The notes beneath the pieces are model-generated. The model was not told the origin of the DNA. It searched no databases and saw only the letters and a list, made by a program, of their open reading frames with translations. Positions 1 to 5,571 of a stretch of DNA of 7,682 bases are shown piece by piece (the stretch's first letter is position 1; each line of letters starts with the position of its first letter). The stretch covers positions 1-7,682 of the forward strand of contig JAJYXA010000156.1 in NCBI GenBank assembly GCA_021791235.1, read 5' to 3'. Position numbers and translations under genes: made by a program. Source of the stretch: Pseudomonadota bacterium. GTDB lineage: Bacteria > Pseudomonadota > Gammaproteobacteria > Burkholderiales > Thiobacillaceae.

Positions 1-1
1 T

Positions 2-1039
2 CTGGCCATGGCCTTTGGCAGCGCCCGCCCCACCGCGGTGCGCACTGCGCTGGGGCTGGCGCAGGCGGGCGAGTTCGGCTTTGTGCTGCTGGCCCAGGCT
101 GCCGATCTGAAACTGCTGGGCACCCCCATCACCCAGCCGGTGCTGGCGGCGATGGTGCTCTCGATGCTGGCCGCGCCGTTTCTGATCCACCGCATGGACG
201 TGCTGACCCGGCTGATCGCGGGCAGCGAATGGGCCGGCCGCGCCAAGGAGGTACACGATATCGCGGTCAAGACCTTCGGCAAGGCCCAGCACGTAATCGT
301 CTGTGGCTATGGCCGCAGCGGGCAGAACCTGGCGCGCCTGCTGGAGGCCGAGGGCATCAGCTTCATCGCGCTCGACGCCGATCCCGAGCGCATCCGCGCG
401 GTGGCGGCATCCGGCGTCAGCGTCGTCTATGGCGACGCCAGCCGCCGCGAAGTGCTGGTCGCCGCCGGCCTCAGCCGTGCGCAGGCCATCGTGGTGACCT
501 ATTCCGACCTGCCCTCCAGCATGGCCATCCTGCGGCACGTCCGAGAACTGCGGCCGGAACTGCCGGTGGTGGTGCGCACCATCGACGACACCCACATCGA
601 TGCGCTGAAAGCGGCGGGCGCAGCCGAAGTGGTGTCCGAAGTGATGGAGGGCTCGCTGATGCTGGCCTCGCACGCGCTGATGCTGCTGGGCGTGCCCTTG
701 AGTCAGGTGCTGAAACGGATCCGCGAGGTGCGCGAAACGCGCTACGCCATGATGCGCGGTTTTTTCCGCGGCGCCAGCGATGTCGACGATGAACTGGATC
801 AGGACGCGCAGCCGCGCCTGCATACCGTGCTGGTTACCCAGGGCGCGGCCGCGCCGGGGCACAGCCTGGAAGAGTTGAAACTGGACGAGTTGCTGGTCGA
901 TGTGGTGGCGATCCGCCGCCAGGGGATCAAGGGGGTGGATCCGCAGCCCGACACCCGCATCCAGGTGGGCGATGTTCTGGTGCTACGCGGCGCCGCCGAC
1001 GGTCTGGCGGCGGCGGAGTTCAGGGTGTTGCAGGGGTAA
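2..1039 (+). CDS. Kef-type cation:proton antiporter (CPA2), C-terminal part
   Basis: This is a partial gene: the frame is open from base 2 and the 5' end is missing. The product is the C-terminal end of a monovalent cation:proton antiporter of the KefB/KefC/YbaL type, an inner-membrane exchanger gated by a cytosolic nucleotide-binding domain. Counting from the methionine at base 8, residues 14-28 hold the family's conserved GLAQAGEFGFVLL stretch, and a last membrane helix covers about residues 44-60. A Rossmann RCK/TrkA-N domain starts near residue 95. It has GYGRSG (100-105) as the dinucleotide-binding glycine loop, an acidic ALDAD end of strand two (about 121-125) and the GDASRREVL motif (142-150). 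A TrkA-C domain follows from about 265 to the end, with a typical QVGDVLVLRG stretch. Ligand and cation cannot be told from the sequence. No functional link to the pilus genes is evident. Confidence 0.93.
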   Translation: MAMAFGSARPTAVRTALGLAQAGEFGFVLLAQAADLKLLGTPITQPVLAAMVLSMLAAPFLIHRMDVLTRLIAGSEWAGRAKEVHDIAVKTFGKAQHVIVCGYGRSGQNLARLLEAEGISFIALDADPERIRAVAASGVSVVYGDASRREVLVAAGLSRAQAIVVTYSDLPSSMAILRHVRELRPELPVVVRTIDDTHIDALKAAGAAEVVSEVMEGSLMLASHALMLLGVPLSQVLKRIREVRETRYAMMRGFFRGASDVDDELDQDAQPRLHTVLVTQGAAAPGHSLEELKLDELLVDVVAIRRQGIKGVDPQPDTRIQVGDVLVLRGAADGLAAAEFRVLQG

Positions 1040-1046
1040 GAATGGT

Positions 1047-1067
1047 AAAAAGCCCGCCGAAGCGGGC
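1047..1067 (-). terminator. Intrinsic terminator of the pilin gene
   Basis: Read on the minus strand, a 6-bp stem GCCCGC/GCGGGC (1052-1057 with 1062-1067) encloses a TTCG tetraloop and is followed directly by five T residues (1047-1051). It lies 23 bases past the pilin stop codon, so it ends that transcript. On the plus strand the hairpin has no T-run after it, so it is a poor intrinsic terminator for the antiporter gene, although the stem could still stabilise that mRNA's 3' end. Confidence 0.9.
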
Positions 1068-1089
1068 CAGGGTTAGGCAGGAAGCCGGA

Positions 1090-1734
1090 TCAAATGCCCA
1101 TGCAGACAGTGTAGTTCGTCGAGTCAACAAGCGTCGTGGTTACGGCAACAGAGGGGCTAGCAGTAGTACCAACCTGCATCGAACCTGCAGCTGTATTACC
1201 GTCATCCAACTGGGTGTCGAGTTGCTTGGCGAATTTTCCCGGAATCCCGGTTGAACAGATGAAATAGGTGCCATTCATATTGGCAAAAGGCGCTGCGCTC
1301 TGCACGCCAATTCGGCCGCCAAGCGCATTAACGGGTGGGTAATCGGCCGCGCCCGTAGTGGTGGAGCCGGGCGCCAAGCCGGCGAGCCGCACATGCTGCC
1401 AGAACAAATAGGATTCATCGGTGGCGGTCGTGCTGTCCCAGCTGCCTTGGATTACGCCATTGCCCGGGGTCATTCCAGTGGTAGCAACGGTGCCATTGAC
1501 GTGGGTGTTCGCCGCTGCGTCATCGCCAGGGAGCGATTTGAACTTGTCCTGATAGCCGTAAATGAAAACCGGAATATTGCGGAAATCGCTGGCAAGATTT
1601 TTCACCCGCGCGCTGTTGATGAGTTCCTGGCCCTTGAGAATACCGCCCAGCAACAGGCCGATAATGACCAGCACAATGGCGATCTCGATAAGGGTAAAGC
1701 CCGACTGGCGTCGCGCGAAGTGGGGGTGCGGCAT
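1090..1734 (-). CDS. Type IV pilin-like protein (prepilin-type leader)
   Basis: This 214-residue protein has a class III (prepilin) signal. A 12-residue basic leader ends in Gly12, followed by FTLIE, so prepilin peptidase should cut before Phe13 and the mature Glu5 is present. The hydrophobic helix runs from about residue 13 to 35 (AIVLVIIGLLLGGIL) and continues into an amphipathic stretch (KGQELINSARVKNLASDFRN), as in the alpha-1 spine of type IV pilins and pseudopilins. The C-terminal part is rich in Gly, Thr and Ala. It has two cysteines (FICST and the near-terminal YTVCMGI) that could form a disulfide like that of a pilin D-region. The start is supported by GGAGAG at 1742-1747, seven bases upstream. 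The gene stands alone between its own sigma-54 promoter and an intrinsic terminator, which suits a separately and strongly controlled subunit. Major versus minor role is not decided by sequence. Confidence 0.9.
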   Translation of the reverse strand: MPHPHFARRQSGFTLIEIAIVLVIIGLLLGGILKGQELINSARVKNLASDFRNIPVFIYGYQDKFKSLPGDDAAANTHVNGTVATTGMTPGNGVIQGSWDSTTATDESYLFWQHVRLAGLAPGSTTTGAADYPPVNALGGRIGVQSAAPFANMNGTYFICSTGIPGKFAKQLDTQLDDGNTAAGSMQVGTTASPSVAVTTTLVDSTNYTVCMGI

Positions 1735-1773
1735 GGTGGGGCTCTCCGGTTGTTATTGCCTGTTGGGCCAACG

Positions 1774-1789
1774 TGCAAAATATGTGCCA
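1774..1789 (-). promoter_or_regulatory. Sigma-54 (-24/-12) promoter of the pilin gene
   Basis: On the minus strand the sequence reads TGGCACATATTTTGCA, which is TGGCAC, five bases, then TTGCA. This matches the RpoN consensus (TGGCAC-N5-TTGCW) at every specified position and in spacing. The predicted transcription start is near base 1763, giving a leader of about 28 bases that includes the GGAGAG ribosome-binding site. Promoters of this type need an NtrC-family activator with ATPase activity; pilA in Pseudomonas is a known case (PilR). No activator gene is in the window. Confidence 0.88.
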
Positions 1790-1804
1790 TTGGTGAGTGT
1801 GATG

Positions 1805-1817
1805 TAAGATTTTGATT
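1805..1817 (-). promoter_or_regulatory. Putative IHF-binding site upstream of the sigma-54 promoter
   Basis: On the minus strand AATCAAAATCTTA fits the IHF consensus WATCAANNNNTTR exactly. It sits 16-28 bases upstream of the -24 element, within an A/T-rich stretch that includes a run of six T residues (minus strand) at about 1825-1830. IHF bends DNA between enhancer and promoter at many sigma-54 promoters, so position and motif agree. Binding itself is inferred. Confidence 0.65.
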
Positions 1818-2000
1818 AAAAATGAAAAAACGCAGCCAAGCGGGCCTGGGCGCGCCCCATTTTGATGAAAACACGACACCCATGCCGGGTTTCCGTCAGG
1901 ATGTGCGCGACCCGAAGCGCGGTTACCCTCCATTTCCGGGACGGAATGCCGTTAGCAGTGGCATGCTGATTGTCCTGCATTCCTTCCCGATTTCCCGCAC

Positions 2001-3737
2001 ATGACCGAACGCGCTGAACCCGCCCCGCAGCTGGCCTGGCTGACGTCGCTGGCCACGCGTTTCACGCGCGTGGCGCCGGGGCGCTGGCTGGGGCTGATGC
2101 TGCTGGCCCTGCATGCGGCTGTGGTGCTCGACGCCGACGCGACGACGACGCGAGCCTTCCTGCTGGCGCATTACGGCCTGTTCCTGCTGTGGCAGCCGCT
2201 GGTGCGCAGCGAGGCGCGCATCGAGCCGCGGCTGGCGCTGCCGGTGTTTGCCATGGCCGCGCTGCTGGTATTGGTGGACAGCACCTGGGTAATGGCGCTG
2301 TGGCTGGCGATCCTGGCAGGGCTGGTGGGCGCAGTCGCGACGTCGCAAAACGAACGCGGGCCGCGACTCGCCTACCTGCTTGCGCTGGCCTACCTGCTTG
2401 CCCTGCTGCTGGCCTGGGTGCTTCCGCAAAGTCTGGGGAGCGCTTCGCTGCCCGATGAACTGCGGATCGTGGCGCGCTACGGCCTGCCGTTGCTGCCGCT
2501 GGCAATCCTGTTCCTGCCTGCGGGCCGTCAGCGCAGTACTTCGTCGACCCTCGATTTCATCTACGGTCTCATGCTGTCGCTGCTCATCATGGTGATGGCG
2601 CTGGGCGTGTTTGCCGTGGTGGCGGTCGCCAAGGTGAGCTATGCGTGGGCGCTGGTGCAGACCCTGCTGGGGATGGCGGCGCTGCTGCTGGCCTTGTCGT
2701 GGCTGTGGAATCCGCGCGCCGGGTTTGCAGGTCTGGGCCAGGTGACGTCGCGTTATCTGCTGTCGGTGGGCCTGCCGTTCGAAGGCTGGGCGCAGCGGCT
2801 GGCGACGCTGGCCGAGCGCGAGCGCGATCCCGAGTCCTTCGTGCGTGATGCGTTGTCCGATCTGCACGAGCTCACATGGATACGTGGCGGCCGCTGGCAG
2901 GCAGCGCGCGGCGAGGGCAGCTTTGGCGAGCCCGCGGAACATGCCGTGAGTCATACGTTCCACGGCCTCAACCTGACTTGGCAATCCACCCGCCCCCTTA
3001 CTCCCGCACTGGCGCTGCATGTGCGATTGCTGTCGCAGTTGCTGGGTTATTTCTATGCCGCCAAGGTGCGCGAACAGACGCTGCGCGAGCAGGCCTACAG
3101 CCAGGCCATCCACGACACCGGCGCGCGTCTGACGCACGACGTGAAGAACATCCTGCAGTCGCTGAAAACCCTGCTTGCCGCCGCCGACACCTCGACCCCC
3201 GAAGACAGCGAACGCCTGCTCGCGTTGATGAAACGTCAGCTGCCGCAGCTGGCGGCGCGCCTGTCGCAGACCGTCGACAAGCTCAAGCAGCCGGCTGAAA
3301 TGGATGTCGCGCATATTGCTGCGCAAGCATGGTGGGCTGCGCTGCAGACGCGCTATGAACACGACGACGTGCGGTTTTTCGCCGATGCGGTCGACGGCAC
3401 GCCGCTGCCGCAGGACCTGTTCGACAGCGTGGTTGACAATCTGCTGACCAATGCGCTGCGCAAACGGCAGAGCCAGCCGGATGTCGCGGTGGAAGTACGC
3501 CTGACCTTGCATCCGCTGGTGTGCCTGACGGTGACCGACAGCGGCGCCGCTGCGCCCGAACACGTGGCACGTAATCTGTTCCTCAGCCCGGTGGCGTCGG
3601 ATTTCGGGTTGGGCGTGGGGTTGTATCAGGCCGCGCGCCAAGCCGCGCGCTCAGGGTTCCGGCTGGAACTGTCCGACAATCAGGCAGGACGGGTGACGTT
3701 CTGTCTGCAGGCTACGGCGAGCAGTCCGAACCTGTAG
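2001..3737 (+). CDS. Membrane sensor histidine kinase
   Basis: This 578-residue kinase has a long membrane region with six or seven hydrophobic segments between about residues 30 and 236. It is followed by a cytosolic linker of about 100 residues (250-345) that may be a divergent GAF-like domain. The dimerisation/phosphoacceptor helix reads RLTHDVKNILQSL, with His379 as the likely phosphorylated residue. The ATPase domain shows an N box (DNLLTNAL, 479-486), a G1 box (TDSG, 512-515) and LFLSPV followed by a G2 box GLGVGLY (536-542). The general plan, with multiple membrane spans, a linker and an HDxKN motif, recalls PrsK-type kinases, but I cannot assign it to that family. No Shine-Dalgarno sequence precedes the ATG at 2001, so a different start is possible. 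It is divergent from the sigma-54-driven pilin, has no regulator beside it in the window, and its 3' end overlaps the convergent minor pilin gene. Confidence 0.88.
   Translation: MTERAEPAPQLAWLTSLATRFTRVAPGRWLGLMLLALHAAVVLDADATTTRAFLLAHYGLFLLWQPLVRSEARIEPRLALPVFAMAALLVLVDSTWVMALWLAILAGLVGAVATSQNERGPRLAYLLALAYLLALLLAWVLPQSLGSASLPDELRIVARYGLPLLPLAILFLPAGRQRSTSSTLDFIYGLMLSLLIMVMALGVFAVVAVAKVSYAWALVQTLLGMAALLLALSWLWNPRAGFAGLGQVTSRYLLSVGLPFEGWAQRLATLAERERDPESFVRDALSDLHELTWIRGGRWQAARGEGSFGEPAEHAVSHTFHGLNLTWQSTRPLTPALALHVRLLSQLLGYFYAAKVREQTLREQAYSQAIHDTGARLTHDVKNILQSLKTLLAAADTSTPEDSERLLALMKRQLPQLAARLSQTVDKLKQPAEMDVAHIAAQAWWAALQTRYEHDDVRFFADAVDGTPLPQDLFDSVVDNLLTNALRKRQSQPDVAVEVRLTLHPLVCLTVTDSGAAAPEHVARNLFLSPVASDFGLGVGLYQAARQAARSGFRLELSDNQAGRVTFCLQATASSPNL
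2370..2405 (+). repeat. 18-base tandem duplication inside the kinase gene
   Basis: Two adjacent 18-base units (2370-2387 and 2388-2405) differ at one base and each encode AYLLAL. The duplication lengthens a transmembrane helix (about residues 124-140 of the kinase) by six residues and keeps the frame. Confidence 0.75.
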
Positions 3738-4539
3738 GACATATGTGGTTAACCAAATAGGCAAGCGAGACCCATGCGGTCAGGTCGTCGAATTCGCCGC
3801 TGGCGGCATCGGGTTTGGTGGGCGTGCGGCTGATGTAGATCAGGTTCCCGTTGAGGTTCTCCACTTCGTCCAGACCCGTCGGCGCGGCCAGGGTGGTGCC
3901 GTTGATGTTGTTCGCTCCCCAGCCGTTGGGGCCGTGGGAAACCAGCACAAACATGACATTTCCTGCGACATCCGGGCTTAATCTGTCGCAGGTGTGCGTG
4001 GTGCAGATGACGATCGGATCAGGCGGGTTTAGCGTGGTGCTGGCTGAAAACCCGATGGATGCATCGGCAAATTGCGAAATGACCGCGTAGTGCAGGCGAT
4101 TTCCCCACGCATCCTGCGGCGCAATGCCCAGATCAACCCACGGCATCAGGCCACTGGACCCCGCGCAGCTCTTGCCAACCCTGTTCTCTTTTCCATCGGG
4201 CGGGTTGTCGGTGTCGGGGCAGGGCAGATACGCGTGTTGAAGTGTGACAGCGGTCAAACTCGGGTTATTGGTGGGGCAGGAGGTGGAGGCGCACGTGGTT
4301 TGTGGCGAGGGATAGAGTGTGCCGGTGGGCCCCACCGCGTTGTAGGCACAGCTACAAGAGTGGATCATGGCATACCCGAGTATTGCCTCGCGTGTTTCCT
4401 CCAGCGTTCTCTTGGTTTCCGCAATCCGTCGCGCCTGGATTTGAGCCGACAATGGCATGGCCAGCCCACCAATCAGAATGGTGATGATGACCAGCACGAT
4501 GGCCATCTCGATCAGGGTAAAACCGCGCGAGCGTGTCAT
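3712..4539 (-). CDS. Cysteine-rich minor pilin / pseudopilin
   Basis: This 275-residue protein has a very short prepilin leader, MTRSRG, followed by FTLIE (cleavage before Phe7, mature Glu5 present). The hydrophobic helix covers about residues 7-30 and leads into a charged helix (RRIAETKRTLEETREAILGYA). The globular part has conserved-looking blocks, LPCPDTDNP, GLMPWVDLGI, DAWGNRLHYAV and FVLVSHGPNGWGA. I associate these with a family of large proteobacterial pilin-like proteins found in pilus or type II secretion-like clusters. Ten cysteines, including SCSC (61-64) and two in the last 12 residues, suggest several disulfides in the exported form. The start ATG overlaps the upstream stop as ATGA (4536-4539), with AAGGA upstream, so it is the last gene seen in the operon. 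Its 3' end overlaps the kinase gene by 26 bases tail to tail. No terminator follows it. Confidence 0.88.
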   Translation of the reverse strand: MTRSRGFTLIEMAIVLVIITILIGGLAMPLSAQIQARRIAETKRTLEETREAILGYAMIHSCSCAYNAVGPTGTLYPSPQTTCASTSCPTNNPSLTAVTLQHAYLPCPDTDNPPDGKENRVGKSCAGSSGLMPWVDLGIAPQDAWGNRLHYAVISQFADASIGFSASTTLNPPDPIVICTTHTCDRLSPDVAGNVMFVLVSHGPNGWGANNINGTTLAAPTGLDEVENLNGNLIYISRTPTKPDAASGEFDDLTAWVSLAYLVNHICPTGSDCSP

Positions 4540-4976
4540 GGTGCGGATTCCTTGATGTCTGGGCCGGCCGGCTCGGGAGGGAGGGGGCGCAGCACCTGGT
4601 AGGGTTCATACACTTTGCCGTTGGCGCGGATCTGGCCCGGCTTCAGGCCAGACACGCCGGAATCGTCACGTTGTGCCTTGCCGTCGATCCAGCGCGTGGT
4701 CTTGCCGTCGGAGCGGATGACCACGCCGTCATAGCGAAACGGTGCCGGGGCGCTGTCGGACGAGACCTGCTGGCCTGGACCGGGCGGGGCGGCATTGCGC
4801 GTGCGCGTGGCTTCCAGCTGGGCGCGCTGCGCCGGGGTGAAAAACAGGCGCCCCGGATCGGCTGGAGCGGCCATGGCTGTCCCGACGCTGCCCAGGCACA
4901 GCGCCAGCGCGCAGACGCGGGTGGCCGCACGTTCCCGCAGCGCGTTGCCGCCGAATCGGATTGGTCGTCTATTCAT
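4536..4976 (-). CDS. Small exported pilus-assembly protein (MshK/PilP position)
   Basis: The frame is open to 5066, but the ATG at 4976 is the convincing start. It has GGAGGAG (4981-4987) just upstream and overlaps the preceding stop by 8 bases. The 146-residue product then begins with a basic N-region and a signal peptide (CALALCLGSVGTAMA, likely cut after residue 36). The mature protein starts with RLFFTPAQRAQLEATR, then a Pro-rich linker, then a small beta-rich domain (YDGVVIRSDGKTTRWIDGK, GLKPGQIRANGKVYEPYQV). That domain resembles the short periplasmic domains of PilP, GspC and MshK, which link inner-membrane platform and outer-membrane secretin. This assignment rests on gene order, size and export signal more than on motifs. 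It could be a lineage-specific accessory protein instead. Confidence 0.75.
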   Translation of the reverse strand: MNRRPIRFGGNALRERAATRVCALALCLGSVGTAMAAPADPGRLFFTPAQRAQLEATRTRNAAPPGPGQQVSSDSAPAPFRYDGVVIRSDGKTTRWIDGKAQRDDSGVSGLKPGQIRANGKVYEPYQVLRPLPPEPAGPDIKESAP

Positions 4977-5571
4977 GGCGCTCCTCCGTTGCCGTCGCCA
5001 CGGTAAACCACAGCAGGTCGCATTCGGCCTGCAAGTGGGGATGGTCGGTGGCGGTGAACGCCGCATTGTCGAGGCGCGACAGGCGGCAGCTCTGAACGTG
5101 ATATACCCCGGGCGCGCGCGCCTTGAGCGCGTCGAGAAAATGGGTGAGATCGGTTTCCACCAGCAGCGGCAGGGTGAGTTCCATGCGGGTCTGTCCCAGC
5201 GGCAGGCCCTGTGCCAGCGCGGAAGACGAGGCCGTGCGCGGCATCAGGCGGTAGGTTAACCCATACAGCCCGGCATCGCGGTTGGCCAGTTGCACCGCCT
5301 CGATCCAGGCCAGGCGGTCTTCCGCACCAACGAATCCGCGTGCCACGACTGCCTGGTAATCGGCCAGATGGGTGGCAATGAGTTGCTGCTGCTGGCGGCT
5401 GCGGTCGAGTTGCTGGCGTGCCTGGTTGAGTGCGGTTTGCTGGTGCTGCAGCGCCGTTTCGGCTTCTTTCGCCTCGCGCTGCCCCCACAGGAGTCCGCCG
5501 GCCGCCAGCAGTAGCGCCGCCAGCAGTAGCAGCAGCGGCAGTTTGAGGACGGCGAGAGGTGGGCGCGTCAT
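4969..5571 (-). CDS. PilO/MshJ-like alignment-complex protein
   Basis: This 200-residue bitopic inner-membrane protein has a short cytosolic N-terminus, one membrane helix (about residues 9-30, nearly all Leu and Ala) and a Gln/Glu-rich coiled coil (about 31-70). A periplasmic alpha/beta domain follows, with a closing LTLPLLVETDLTHFLDALKA segment and an ECDLLWFTVA strand. This is the layout of PilO, GspM and MshJ, which pair with PilN/GspL-type partners to couple the cytosolic motor to the secretin. The start ATG overlaps the stop of the GspL-like gene (ATGA, 5568-5571), with GAGG upstream, and the next gene begins inside its last codons, so the neighbours are translationally coupled. Two cysteines in the periplasmic domain (QSCRL, AECDL) could form a disulfide. 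Confidence 0.82.
   Translation of the reverse strand: MTRPPLAVLKLPLLLLLAALLLAAGGLLWGQREAKEAETALQHQQTALNQARQQLDRSRQQQQLIATHLADYQAVVARGFVGAEDRLAWIEAVQLANRDAGLYGLTYRLMPRTASSSALAQGLPLGQTRMELTLPLLVETDLTHFLDALKARAPGVYHVQSCRLSRLDNAAFTATDHPHLQAECDLLWFTVATATEERHE

Larger units (their letters stand above)
1735..2000. other. Divergent regulatory region between pilin and kinase genes
   Basis: This 266-base spacer separates two divergent genes. Its left part holds the pilin's sigma-54 promoter and the IHF-type site. Further upstream of the pilin lie a perfect 10-base palindrome GGGCGCGCCC (1848-1857, about 90 bases from the predicted start) and a GTGTC on the minus strand (1875-1879, about 114 bases upstream). 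Either could be part of an enhancer, but neither is repeated convincingly. On the kinase side, GGAATGC (1943-1949) and GCATTCC (1977-1983) form a 7-bp inverted repeat enclosing a second one, ATGCC/GGCAT (1946-1950 with 1960-1964). No clear sigma-70 promoter for the kinase was found. Confidence 0.6.

Noticed and set aside
1047..1067. Hairpin as terminator of the antiporter gene
   Set aside because: The T-run follows the stem only on the minus strand; on the plus strand the stem is followed by CAGGG.
1848..1857. GGGCGCGCCC palindrome as the enhancer for the sigma-54 activator
   Set aside because: It is a single short G+C palindrome of a kind expected in such DNA, with no second copy nearby. 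It is noted only as a candidate within the intergenic feature.
1923..3641. A 572-codon open frame on the minus strand opposite the kinase
   Set aside because: The product is dominated by Gln, Arg and His with no domain. It is the usual antisense shadow of a G+C-rich gene whose own product has clear kinase motifs.
4977..5066. Longer N-terminus for the small exported protein, starting at 5066
   Set aside because: The added 30 residues are Pro/Arg/Cys-rich and would hide the signal peptide inside the protein. The ATG at 4976 has a strong ribosome-binding site and a normal coupled overlap.
5506..5541. AGCAGTAG-type repeats as a microsatellite
   Set aside because: They are the complement of Leu and Ala codons encoding the membrane helix of the PilO-like protein.
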